Source of the DNA: Otis tarda
Lineage: Eukaryota > Chordata > Aves > Otidiformes > Otididae
Length of the DNA: 64,000 nucleotides
Reading direction: 5' to 3'
Assembly (NCBI GenBank): GCA_026413225.1
Contig: CM048552.1
Location: forward strand, 45,833,001-45,897,000
Shown: positions 11,301-24,204 of the stretch, piece after piece
How the letters are laid out: each line of letters opens with the position of its first letter
How positions within the stretch are numbered: the stretch's first letter is position 1
The notes under the pieces: generated by a model
Databases searched by the model: none
What the model saw: the letters and a program-made list of their open reading frames with translations, nothing else
Told to the model about the DNA's origin: nothing
Program-made: the position numbers and the translations under genes

Positions 11301-14300
11301 GTTCTCCATACAAGTGTCTCAGTCTACGCTTCACTAAAAATAAAGTTTGGTGGAAATACATTTCCTTTTTTAGTGAATTTAAGCTTACTGACTATAGGCT
11401 TGTTTTTCTTAGTTACTCACAGAAGAGATCCACTAACCACCCAGAGGCCCATGTATCACAGAATGAAAGTTACTGTTATTTTCCCCTTGCTCTCTGTGTT
11501 TGGTGGTCCTGAATGATGACCTTCATATTTACCCAGTTTCCCATTTCCTCTCTAGTGAGAAGATATGTATTTTAAATCAAGAGGCCTTGAAACTGAGGTT
11601 AGTCCAACCCCCTAAAAATATCTGAATTTTAAAGCACTTTTCAGATGGGTAATATAAAATGCAGGTGAGACCAAAATACTGTGGACTACATCCTAGAAAA
11701 TTAGGACTTTCACATTTTAGAGGATCAATAGTTGATCTTGAGCTCCTAATGTAATGTTGTGGGAAGAAAGATATTGTGAAGCTTAACTGTATCAGCAGCA
11801 ATACTGCTAATAAGAGGAGGAGGAGGTGACTTTTTGCCTCTGCTTATGGTACAGGGAAACACATTTTGAAACAGCTATATTTTGACGTCTCTGAAAAAGA
11901 GAGTTGATGATTTGCAAGGAAGTTATTACCTAATCCTCAAATAACAGGTTCAACATAAAGGGTTCAATTCATACTGTTGGCTAAAGAGAGATAAAGAATT
12001 GACTTTTTGACCCTTTCTGTCTTTCGAGAAAGTTACACCAGAATCAAAAGGTAGAAAATAAAGGTAAATAAGGAATAGGTATAAGTGCAAATAAATGTGA
12101 GCAGAACTGATGTAATGCAATATTGGATGCAAAAAAAAATGGGAGTTAAGGGAAAGATTTCCAGTAATTTAAATGGCTTCTGAAACTATTTCTTAGACAC
12201 ATAAATAGATAACTGCGTATTTCAAATATACTTGGGTTGTATTTTCATGTATTTGAACCTAAGTGCTTTTTGGTTGAAATAATTGAAAAATCTTGTTCAG
12301 GATCACCATATACTTTGCTTTACATTATTCAGGGACCTGTGATGGAAGAGACATATTCACTGGGTAACAGTGATGAATGTAATTAGTTGCAATAGTTACT
12401 CTGAGGTTTAATAATGCTTATAAAATAATAAATAAAGTCAATGTCGTGTGCCACACTTTAAATAATTGATTGCTTAATAGCATTTTGGCAGGGATTCAGT
12501 CCCCATAGAGCTCAGCATGAGAGCAAAGAGGGTCTTTGCATTTTAGTGTTGACAAGCAATAGTGAGGGACAGACCTCCAGATACTTACATGTTCTTTTCA
12601 ACTCAGAGATGTATGAAATACTTGGCTAAATAAATTAAAAAACTGTTTGGAAAATCCCATTTTATCTGTCATGTTTTTCCATAGTTTTTGCTTTCAGAAG
12701 TTATTGACCTGTGCTAAACTTAAAACTAAGTATTTTTAATAAAAATCTTTATTTAATATCTACTTCATATCATTCAAATATACTTTCTCTACTTTACTTA
12801 CTTCTGTGTATTGTTTCAAGAAAAAAGTATGTATATAGAAAGAGAAACAAAAGGAATAGGCTGTAAAATTTTCAGCAGTAGTTGAGATACTTATTTTTGT
12901 ATTATTTCTTCAGTAATACTGATGTTTGTTTGCTTCTTTAAAGTCATGTCATGCAATTTAAGACACTTCCATGAGAAATTACTATTTCAGTTAATTCAAC
13001 ATAAAACGTTCATCAGGCTGTACAGAAAACATTCATTTAGCACATCTTTTTTTTCTCTCATTTTTCTTATTTTCACATGCCACAACTCCTCTAAGACAGT
13101 AACTTTCCATATCAGACAACACACCCTATACCTGAAAATTATCTTCTTTGCAGATCTTTCATTTTCTCATAATTCAATGTAATTATTCATGAAAAAGTGG
13201 GAGATAATCAACCTGAATTTATTAAATTGTGCAATAAACATCTGGAATATCATTAAAATGAAACTCCACAAAAGAGATCTATCTTCTGAAAGGGTATATA
13301 ATACTATAATTGAATGCTAGTCAGTCGGATAAAAAAAGGACACGAAACCAAAACAAGACAAAATAGTTTCTGATTTTTTCCATCAAGTAATATTAGTTAA
13401 ACAAATTTGAAAACCCATGACAAAAATACTGAACTGCTATTATTTTTTAATCTTTATCAACTATTACATTTTCTACACTATTTGTGAAAGCATTTTCCCT
13501 TCATCAGTTGAGGCAAATCCTGCATCTGCGTGTGTAGAGCGTCTTCTACTCTCAGGAGACAGAAGCGCAGAGGGTATAAATGTTCATAGAAGTATACTCT
13601 GAATAATCTTGCAGTACAATTTCCTTAATGTGCATTTTTACTCTTAATTCCTTAAACCGACTCTCTTGATGGCAACACATTATGCCATGATGCCTAGAGA
13701 TCTGTATCTGAAATCAGTCATGAGCTTCCTGTTCCAAAATACAGTACAAGCCAAACAGAACTAGGAAATGACCCTGGGGTACCAGTGGAAGGAGAATGGA
13801 ATGTTTCATGTGTAATTTCTAGGAGTGGACCCTGAGGAAACTGCCTCTTCACTCTCTAGTGAGGGGAAATACCCATAACCAACAGCACTGGATAGGACAA
13901 GTTTAGAGAAATCTATGGGCTTTGAATAGCCATAAAGAATTACTGTTCTCATTAGAAATAGATGTGAAAATCCAGAAATGATTCATTGCTACATAACACC
14001 AGGATGTCGTAAGTAAGGCTTGCCAGTAAATTTTTTTGGAAATAAGAGAATTTTATACATTAGTATAGAACAACACAACTTCTGGATTCCAATTTGAAGT
14101 AGAATTTTTCTGCATCTCATTTAAAATTTCAAAGTTCTACTTGTTTATTTTTCCCCCCTTCCCATGAAATTTCTTTCATAATTTTGTAATGAACTTTGGC
14201 ATACAGAGAGAATAGAACTACTGCAAATTTATTGCTGATTAAAGATTGGGTGTTTATTTTTTGTCAAGGGTTTTTTCTTGTCTTCCAAGAGTTATAGTTT

Positions 14301-16437
14301 GTAAAGTAGAAATGGAAATAAACAGAAATAAATGGAAGCTATTCAAACTGAAAACTGGAGATATTGAAATAAATAGCTCACTAAGGAAAATTATGAAGCA
14401 ATTGATAGAACCCAAGTTTTTAATTACTTATTTTAAAAATCATTATTTACTAGAAAATAAGTCAAATAATCAGGCAACAATGCAAGCCTTTCATGGTTCA
14501 CTGGTAAATTTTTATCTACCTTACTTTTTGTGTGGAAAGTGAAATGCAATATATTTGAAGATATAAGACCAAAACTGATATACGTCTGAGGGGAAAAGTG
14601 TTATATTTTCAGTCATCATTTGTAAGGCTCCTAAATATTCTAATTGAAAACTGTTTACAAAATACCCAAATGTTGGTAAGAAATGCTTGCTACTTTGTAA
14701 AGTGATTTTTAAAACCATAAAATATATGTGATTGAAAAAAAAAAAACAACAAACAAACAACAGAAAACCACAACCAAACTGAATTTTATTTTATTTTAAA
14801 GCTTCAGAATGGTACTTTCAGTGCTCCTACTTCAATTAGCAGTTTCCAGGAAGAGAGAGAGAGAGTGCATTTTTCTGTGAACGAGATGCTTGCTGCATTC
14901 CTGAAATATAAATTTGTATGCGCTTCTCAGCTAGTAATTATTTAATTACACATTCCTTTACAATGAATAAAATCAAGACTATATCACCCATGATTCATTC
15001 AGATGCAGAATACAATTTTTCAAAATAGATGTGTGAAGTTAGGTTTCCAAATGTATTTTTAGACACTGACATATGGGTTTTGATTCTTACAAGTACCAAG
15101 AATTCAGTAACCTCCTGCAAGAATTTATGGGAGCTGCTCAAAGCTCAGTATTTTGGAAAATCTGGCTTACAAATTGCATGTCTAAATTTAGTTCTGGAGC
15201 CTGTTTTAAGTCAGTGATTTAAAAAAAAAAAGTGTTGACAGATATATTGCATTGCATAGGTATGTATTTCATCCTCCACTTCCCCAAACTAATTTTTCTC
15301 AGGTTTTTAGTTCTCCTTCCCAATCTTGTTGTAAAAAGAAGCTTTATTGTTACCCTTGTAGCTTGAAAGAATTTGAAAGGAAAGCAAAAAAACATAGCAA
15401 GCTTCCAAACTAGGAATGTTAATTCATGTGCAAGAGAGTTTCATATGCCAGATTTTGCAGTCATATTCTATCTTGCCATCATACTATATATCTCTTATCT
15501 CTTAATCCTGTAATAAATAACTGCTTCCAGAAGCTGTTGAGGACTTTTTGCCCTTGTGATATCAATAGAACACAGCATATAGAAGACAGTTTTCCAAATA
15601 TATGTTAAGCATTAAAAGATGTATCTAGGTATTTCAACAGCAGTCTGGTGCTTTACTTCAAATGTTAAGATTTTGGCTTGATTGCTTCCCTGGAAAGTTG
15701 AAAGTGTGCCTAAATTGTATGCACAATTCGTACTGGAGTGCCTCCTAATGCACCGTGGCACTGGACCACTGCCCATGAAGATGTATTAATTGTTATTGAA
15801 CTTGGTTTTGTGAAAACAAACTAACACTGGAGTATTATATTTACAAAGAAAACACTGAGGAAAAATGTCAAGAAATTGCATTGGACAGTGCACTGGGAAA
15901 TTAGAAGAGGCAAGGAAAGAGCTTCATATACTGATCTTTGAAAAGCAGAAGCCAGTAATACAACTTTTCAAAGCTGCTGAACTTAAATAGAGTGCAAAGC
16001 AGTCTCATTCTTAGCAAGATATTGCCATCTACTTGTGGGATTGATAACACTAATTGATTTCTAGTACCTTAATACCACAATTATTTCAGGAGTTAGCTTC
16101 TTTTTGACTGGCAGCATGAAAGCAGCACTTCTAGAGAAGTCTAACACTGCCTGAACTGGTGTTGGTACTGAGCTTGTTGGCACTGACTCTGCAAGGACTG
16201 GTTGTATATTTCTCCTTCAAATGATTCCAAACTCAAGTCTTTTAACACAGTTGTATTTGTGTTGTGCTAATGTGAAAACAATAAGGACCGTCAAAGACGA
16301 AGTAATAGATCCTTATTAGACTGGGACTTATTTTTTCACATATCACAACTTGAGACTTTTCTCACAACTAAGCCATCTTCATAGCTATGAAGGCAAGGAA
16401 ACACCCTTTCACATCCAAATTAAAATCTTTCTTATGT

Positions 16438-18874
16438 CATAGAATCATAGAATGGTTTGGGTTGGAGAGGAACTTAAAGATCATCTAGTTCCATGGGCAG
16501 GGACACTTTCCACTAGACCAGGTTGCTCAAAGCCCCATCTAGCCTGGCCTTGAACACTTCCAGGAATGGGGCATCCACAGTTTCTCTGGGCAATCTCTTC
16601 CAGTGCCTCACCACCCTCACAGTAAAAAATTTCTTCCTTATGTCTAATTTAAATCTACCCTCTTCCAGTTTAAAGACATTACCCCTTGTCCCATCACTTC
16701 ATGCTCTTGTGAAAAGTCCCTCTCCAGTTTTCTTGTCAGCCCCCTGTAGGTACTGGAAGACTGCTGTAAAGTCTCCCTGGAGCCTTCTCTTCTCCAGGCA
16801 GAACAACCCCAATTCTCTCAACCTGTCTTCATAGAAGAGATGCTCCAACCCTCTGATCATCTTTATGGCTTTCCTTTGGACTTATTCCAACAGATCCATG
16901 TCCTTCTTATGTTGGGGGCTCCAGAGCTGGGTACAGTACTCCAGGTGGGGTCTCAGGAGAGTGGAGTAGAGGGGAAGAATCACCTCCCTCGACCTACTGT
17001 CCATGCTTCTTTTGATGCAGCCCAGGATACAGTTGACTTTCTGGGCTACAAGTGCACATTACTGTCTCATGTTGAGCTTCTCATCAACCAAGAGCCCTAG
17101 GTCCTTCCCTTCAGGGCTGCTCTTAGTCCATTCTTCACCCAGTCTGTATTTGTGCCTGGGATTGCCCCAAGCCATGTGCAGGACCTTGTCCTTGGCCTTG
17201 TTGAACTTCATGAGGTTTGCACGAACTCCTTCCTCTCCAGCCTGCCAAGGTCCTTCTGGACGGCATCCCTTCCCCTTAGTGTGTAGACTGCACCACACAG
17301 CATAGTGTCATCAGCAAACTTGCTGAAAGTGCACTCAGCATCCTACCATCCATGTCGGCAGCAAAGGTGTTAAACAGGGCCTGGCCCAATACCAGCCCTT
17401 GAGGAATGGCACCTATCACTGATCTCCACTTGGAGCTGTTGACTGCAACTCTTTGAGTACAACCATCCAGTCAATTCCTTATCCATCAAGTGATCCATTC
17501 ATCAAATACATGCCTCTCCAATTTAGAGACAAGCATGTAATCTGGGACAGTGTCCAATGCCTTGCACAAGTCCAGGTAGATGATGTCAGTTGCTCTTCCC
17601 TTGTTCACCAACACTATAACCCTGTCGTGGAAGGCCATCAATTTGTTAGGCACAATTTGCCCTGAGTGAAGCCATGTTGGCTGTCACCAGTTGCCTCCTT
17701 ATTTTCCTTGTACCTTAGCCTGGTTTCCAGGAGGATCTGCTCCATGACCTTGCCAGGCACAGAGGTGAGACTGACTGACTGGTAGTTCCCCAGGTCTTCC
17801 TTGTGTCCCTTTATAAAATGAGGGCTATATTTCCCCTTTTCCAGTCAGCAGGAACTTCACCAGGCTGCAACAACTTCTCAGATATAATGGATATTGGCTT
17901 GGCAACTTCATCCTCCATTTCCCTCAGGACCTGCAGATACGTCTCATCAGGTCCCGTGGACTTGTGCACCTTCAGGTTCCTTAGATGGTTTTGAACCTGA
18001 TCTTCTCCTAGAGTGGGTGGTTCTTTATTCTCCCCATCCCTCCCTTTGCTTCTGTGACTTGTATGCTGTAGCTAGACCCTTACCAGTGAAGACTGAGGCA
18101 AAAAAGTAATTGAGCACCTCAGCCTTCTCTATGTCCCAGGTAACAAGGTCTCCTGTTTCCTTCTATCCCCAGCGTACCTAAAGAAGCTTTTCTTGTTGCC
18201 CTAGACAACTTTGGACAGATTTAACTCTATCAGGGCTTTAGCTTTCCTAACCTGATCCCTGGCCACTCAGACAATTTCTCTGGATTCCTCCCAGGCTACC
18301 TGTCCTTGCTTCCACCTTCTGTAGGCATCCTTTTTGTGTCTGAGTTTGTCCAGGAGTTCCTTGCTCATCCATGGAGGCCTCCTGGCATTTTTGCCTGACT
18401 TCCTCTTTGTTGAGATGCATTGCTCCTGAGCTTGGAGGAAGTGATGCTTGAACATTAAGCAGCTTTACTGGTCCTTCTTCCCTCCATCCCCATTGCTTCA
18501 TCCCAGGGATCTGTGCAGCAGAACCCTGAAGAGACCAAAGTCTGCTCTCCTGCTGTTCAGGGTAGAGAGTTTGCTGTGCACCCTCCTTGCTGCCCTAAGC
18601 ATCTCAAACTCCACAATTTCATGGTCACTGCAGCCAAGACTGCCCTTGAGTTCCACCTTCCCCACTAGCCCCTCTGTGTTGGTGAGAACAAGGTACAGCA
18701 TAGCACCTGTCCTCATTGGCTCATCTATCACTTGAAGAAGGAAGTTATCATCGCCACATTCCAGGAGCCTCTAGGATTGCTTATGCCCTGGTGTGTTGTC
18801 CCTCAAACAGATATTGGTGTGGTTGAAGTCCACCATGACGGCCAGGGTTTGTGAATGTTGAGGCTGCTCCTGCG
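16438..18874 (-). mobile_element. Older CR1 LINE, endonuclease to 3' tail, decayed
   Basis: About 2.4 kb of CR1 lies on the minus strand. From 18874 downward it runs through the end of the endonuclease domain. A decayed GDFN site (now VDFN) lies near 18830, and the conserved SDH active-site motif (GCSDHEIVEF) near 18630. It then passes through the EN-RT linker ([20 protein letters not shown] region near 18360), the RT (ANLMKFNKAK region near 17210) and the C-terminal region to the 3' tail at 16438. Many frameshifts and stops break the frame, so it is a pseudogene copy. It diverges clearly from the young copies at 3927 and 51435. It is the most complete uninterrupted single CR1 in the window, truncated at its 5' end inside the endonuclease. 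Confidence 0.92.
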
Positions 18875-20711
18875 TCCCTGTGTATTCAGTTTAAAATCAT
18901 AACTTTATGATCAGTGGTTCTTGTCAAGCATGATGAACAATGAGTTTAAACAGGACCTGTATGCCAGGGCTGTGGTACGTTATTGTCAGCTGTGCTACAT
19001 TTGCACCAGGATTTCTTAATGCATGCGAGGGCTTCACTTTAAAGTTTCAGCATGGTTTTGAAGCAAATTGCCATCTCCATTTACTGTGCTTTGGTTTGCA
19101 CTTGTGAGCACATTAATTGATTCTCCTTCCAAGGCAAATGAGAATAAGTGATCCAATAAGCACACTTCAGAATGTGAGCAGGCAGTCCATAGGAATCAAG
19201 CAGAGATAACATTATGACTGGTCAGTGCTAGCCCTTAGAGACATACTGCCATTGTCCTGCAGTACTTGTCCCTTTTAGAGACAACCTTAAAGAAGCTAAC
19301 TGAGTAAGCCCTTCTGAGATTGTTCTTACCAAGCTTTCCTTGAACACTAATGAAGAACCATTTTCATTTCCTACATTTCTATTTCCATTAGCTCTCTGAG
19401 ATCTGTGTGTGTGTGAGAAAGTGTTTTGTTGCTTTCAACCAGAGATGAGGAAAGACAGCTACCCTCGTCTTAATAATTTATTTAATTTAAAGTTCATGGA
19501 AAAAATAAGCAACCTAAAATTTAATTAATTACCTCTGGGAAATGTGAACAATTTGGGTAGTGTTTCAAGCTTCTCTGTAGTTATAAGCTTTGATTTTTGT
19601 CACTCATACATTCCCTATTGCCATAATACAATGAAATACACTAAAAGGGGAAAATTATCATGCTCTTTTATTTTTCAAATAATTTTGGTTCAAAGCCATA
19701 AATACGAAATGAATCATGTGTGCGTGTGCGAGTGTGTTTGTGTGCTTCCATGTGTATATGGTTTATCTAGTATTATAGAAGTCCTGCTGTGAAAACTTGA
19801 TCCCACATAAACAGTGAAAATTGTTGGAAACTATTACATCTCAGGAAATAATAAAGCTAAAAACATGTAATTCTTGTTTTTAATATCCATTACTTAAACA
19901 GATATACTCTGGTCAGTTCAGTACAAAGTAGATATTTTCTGATTTTAAATAGAGAGTAGCATCCTCAGAAAGGTAGTTAATAAATATAAAGTTAAGAAAA
20001 AACTTCATTTGTTTGTGTCAGTGCCTGTGTTCATATAGACTGTTAGTTATTTTAGACAAAATCATTGACGTTTTTCTATATTATACAGCTCTTAACACAT
20101 TGTCAGTAGGAAACCACACACAACAAAACAAAAAATAAATTAAAAATACTTATGAATGACAAATCTTAAGAAAACTTCATAGACTTATACTGCTCAGTCA
20201 GAGTATCCTCTGAGAAAATGAGATAACTACTACTGGAAAAAAAAAAACCAAACCCAAAAAAACAACTGAAAAATACTTATGTTCAAGAGCTAGCCTTGTT
20301 TAGGTGCTGAATACGAAGGCTGAGATACAGTATGATGACTTTTAATAAATTTGTCGGGAAGATACAAAGTTCACATGGACTGTTCATAGTAGGACTGAGT
20401 TTATAGGGTTTTTTCTTTTTGTTATTTTAGGAAAAATACTTGTCATTTTCCCATGTTATATAGAATTTAACATATTCTAGTAAAAAAAACAACATTCAGG
20501 AATAAAATACAGTGACACTTCTTAAAAAATATAGCTTATCAAATTCTAAATGTTGAAGGGAAAAAGAAAGAAAAAAACCTCTTGATTTCTGTTTGCTGGT
20601 GTCAATCAATGCAATACAGAGAAGGAAAAAAACCAACCAAACAAAAAAAAATCCCCCAAAAAACCAAACCAGATCAACCAATCCTCAAAAGCAGCACCCC
20701 AAAACTGTTGG

Positions 20712-20742
20712 TTTTTTTTTTTTTTTTTTTGGGGGGGGGGGG
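20712..20742. repeat. T19G12 homopolymer junction
   Basis: Nineteen T (20712-20730) run directly into twelve G (20731-20742). The upstream 70 bp is A/C-rich with runs of A and C (20630-20700). The region is low complexity, length is likely variable between individuals, and assembly error is possible. Confidence 0.9.
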
Positions 20743-21869
20743 AATGCACTTCCTCTGTTCTTTCTGCATATACCAGTGCCCTCAAAGTATATTTTACAAG
20801 AGGACAGTGTGCTACCACATATATCCTTGGTACTTAAATAAATAACATTCATTACCATATAATTTTTCACTGAATGTGTTGTGCCAAAGGCTGCTTGGCA
20901 CTAAATATATTTGTAGTGAAATGCAATCATTTGTTCTTTTCGAAATACAAATCCTCTTAGCTCCAGGATGGATTCCATCTACTCTGTAATCCAAATAAAA
21001 GTTATCAATTGTCATTTAACTTTGGAAAAGAAAAAACTGCAGATATATGATGTGTCTTAAAGCAAAACTGTAACGAAACAAAGAACAACTAGGTTTTTGA
21101 ATAGTTGTTCATGGGGATCACCTGTAGTTGCACCAGATTTTAAGAATAGCCTTGATTAGATAGGACATGGCAAATCCTTTCTTTGTCTTTTTTCAGTGCT
21201 ATGGGGGACAAAAAGGGGATTTCTGCACAAAGACAGAGAAAGTAATGCGGTAGGTAAATGTCAGACATTGCAGTCATAGGTAGAGCCTATACAAAAGCAA
21301 CTTACGTAAGCAAGCCAAGTACTCCAGAGGAGATGGACAAAGTAGGAAACACGACACAGAAATGTCCCTGTCTCCTTAGCAGGACTGACAAAAGCATTGC
21401 TAACTAAAAGGGCAGTAACAAAAAAACCAAAAATACTGTTTGTTTTATTGATTTTGTTTAAATAAAGAGTATCTTCCAAAATACGAGGGAATACCAGAAG
21501 CTTCAAGAGGAACATAAGACAGTCCTAACACATCTTAAATAAAAAACCCCAAAGGACCAAAATGAAGATTAGGGAAGATTATTCTCAACTGTTCAGCTGC
21601 AAGAAGAATGACACTTTCAAATAGACCATGAAAGAGTATCCAGAATTTCCCTGATTTCTTTTTAAAGAATAGCACCTTGTATATTTTTAGATTAATAGTA
21701 ATGGATTTACTGAATAAGAGGATGCTTCATCTTTAAGCTGATTTATCAGATCTCCAGCTATTGATAAGGAATTCACAAGGAGTTACTGCTGCTATAGTGA
21801 AAAAGAAAAAAATAGTTTGGATAAGATGACCAAGCACAGTAAGATCTAACTTTTTTCCCCCTCTGACAG

Positions 21870-21930
21870 GAATGAAATTTGTGAAGAGACATGGTGCTGT
21901 GGCGAGCTCTACAGAGAGACATTAAATTTG
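21870..21930 (+). other. Candidate 61-bp exon (unassigned)
   Basis: A strong polypyrimidine tract and acceptor (TTTTTTCCCCCTCTGACAG, ending 21869) is followed by 61 bases and an almost consensus donor (GTAAGTAT at 21931). The three forward frames differ. Only the one starting at 21871 is open, giving 20 codons that begin NEICEETWCC and end at the donor. I do not recognise the peptide. It could be a small coding exon, a noncoding RNA exon or a chance pairing of splice-like sites. Confidence 0.3.
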
Positions 21931-24204
21931 GTAAGTATATTGGGAAATACAGAAGATTTCTCCACTGCTTCAGTTCCTCAGGATATTAATTGGCCATTTT
22001 TCAAATGCTTTTTCATTTATTTAAAACTATGCTACAATGGGCTGTTGTGTTGGCACACTGGCATAGCTCACGAGCATTGATTCAGGATTAGGTGACGTTA
22101 TTGATTTAGCTCCTTTCTGAAAATCACCTGTTTTGCAAATGTTTTAATAAGGTACGAAATAAGATCTATTTTTTATAAGAGACATTTACTGACTATTGGG
22201 TATCAAAGTAGGGTGCCAGTTACATACCTGGAGTTTAATATATAATTCTTAAATATTGTAAATCAGAAAAAAAATGAATGGAGAGTAGTGTAGATCAATC
22301 TTTGGAGGCCAATTTTCCTTTAATATAATGGAGAGGATTTTTGATTCTTGATAGTTTAAGGTATAAGTTGCAACAATGGAGGTTGGATTTATTAATTCTT
22401 ACAAAAATGGAAGCTATTATCTTGGATATATTATCATTATCACACAAAAATGAATTGTTTATGTTTTGGCACTGACACTGCCTCTCTGAATTTCAATAAT
22501 CCTCTTCTCATGTTGTGTCTTAAAGAAGAGAGTTCAAGCAAATTGCATCAAGGAACAGGTGAACAAATGAAATTTAACAGACTAGTGTAATCTTTTTACG
22601 TTGTGGATAACACTAGAACTATAAAACAAAGCCTGAAACACAGCTGCTTTAATAAGTCATTTCTGTTTGTGTCCACAGGAAGCCAAACAGCAAGCAACCA
22701 CTCTGCCAGTCTCCAGTTTCAAATTTTCTTTATTAGTGTACTTAGAAATATACAGTAACAGCCAAAAATTGCCAAAACCTCTGGCAGTATTCCCATCCCA
22801 GATGTTTCTATGAGAAAGAAACTTCAGCCTTCAGACTAATAATCAGGATTTAATTTTCTATTTGCATCATTTGCCATTTTGCCAGAAACATATATTAGAA
22901 AGGTATCCGAAGTAGTACTTATTGAACCGTGTGTGTAGATTGGAAAGAGGAAAAATGGAGCTTATTTACTGCACTCTATTTCTACACAATAGATAGAAAA
23001 TCATATAAACCATACTGCACATCTTGTGGTGAGTTACTGTCCAAAAAAAAAAAAAGTGAATTTCAACTAAAGTTACTGAAGGGAGTTTTGGCAAACGGAA
23101 GTGCAGTGGCATGCCAGAAGCCTTTTTGCCTAGCCTTTATGTGGGCTAGTGTTGTCTGTTCCCATGCGCACAGGCAGCTTGGCGCTCACTCACTCCAAGA
23201 AACAAATTATCTGAAACTGAGCAGACAGAAGTAAGGGCAATTCCTACAAGCAAGGGCAATCTACTACATCTAGATCAATCTTCCAGAATGGACTAGACTT
23301 TCTATCTTCAGATATGAAACAAAACTATAGCTTTATTTAATGCATACTGCACAGTTTTGGGCAAATCTGATGGCCTCAGACTACACCAAGGTTAATTTAA
23401 ATTACAGGATCTAGCACTTAAGAGAAAGAACAGACTATTTCTCCACATTTTTAACTACTGGGGGCAAAATCTGAGTTTCAGTGCAATATATTTGCATCTA
23501 CTAATCCATATACTCCTACAAGATGAAGGAACATGTTTATTCAGTGGTTTTAAATCCCAGAAAAAGTTTCATAATAGTAAGCTAGGAAAATAGTGTTGTT
23601 GGGTAATACAAATATTTTTGCAATTTCATTTTTATTATGTACTTGATGAGGTGGCAGATTTATATTTCCTCATCTAATGCCTCATTCTTTCTTTTAAGAC
23701 TTCTGAACATTGTAGGATGTTGCTACTTTTCTTCTAAAGCCTCATATTATGTACTAGGTTCATTTTATGGATAATAAGCAAAAAATAGATAGATTGTCTA
23801 TATTTTAGTAAAAAAAATAAGTAAACAAAATCACCATAAATAACTATTTTATTTCCCTGTCTCTTTCTGAAACATGACATTGACTGTTGTGCCAGCCTAA
23901 GATCTTGCATACTACATTAGATTTACAGAAATCCAGTTTTGGATTTCACAAAATATAGGTAAGGATCCTAAATACCAGGAGAATATCTGCAATATCACAA
24001 CACTTTTTAGGTGGGCTTCTTTCTATTTCTTTTCTGATTTTGTAAATTTTTTTTTTTGTTTCTTGCATGAGAGTTTTCCACAGACTTTTTTTTTTTTTCT
24101 GTAATGAAAGCTGCGATCCTCTTATGATCAATATTTCTTGTGATTTCTCATTATCTTGATTTCAGACCTATAAAATTTGATAAGATTTTTAACAATACAA
24201 AGAG

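Larger units (their letters stand above)
5142..16437. other. Long unique AT-rich stretch, no gene recognised
   Basis: About 11 kb shows no recognisable gene, RNA gene or clear repeat family. Small local features are a T-run near 5811-5829, a 15-bp direct repeat near 6694-6727, a 13-bp triplicate at 7644-7682, a candidate exon at 8242-8352 and an A/AAC-rich tract near 14736-14761. The remaining open frames are short and have no protein-like motifs. Confidence 0.55.
18875..24204. other. Unique AT-rich DNA, no gene recognised
   Basis: About 5.3 kb has no recognisable gene. It contains a GT-rich patch near 19710-19745, an A/C-rich tract and T19G12 junction near 20630-20742, a candidate exon at 21870-21930 and a somewhat GC-richer patch near 23070-23200 of unknown origin. 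I see nothing else I can name. Confidence 0.55.

Noticed and set aside
11577-11640. Possible CR1 3' end (TTAGTCCAACCCCC)
   Set aside because: Only ~15 bases match; no tail and no adjacent CR1 blocks.
13950-14000. GTAAGTAAGG donor-like site
   Set aside because: No convincing acceptor and open frame upstream; isolated donor-like sites are expected by chance.
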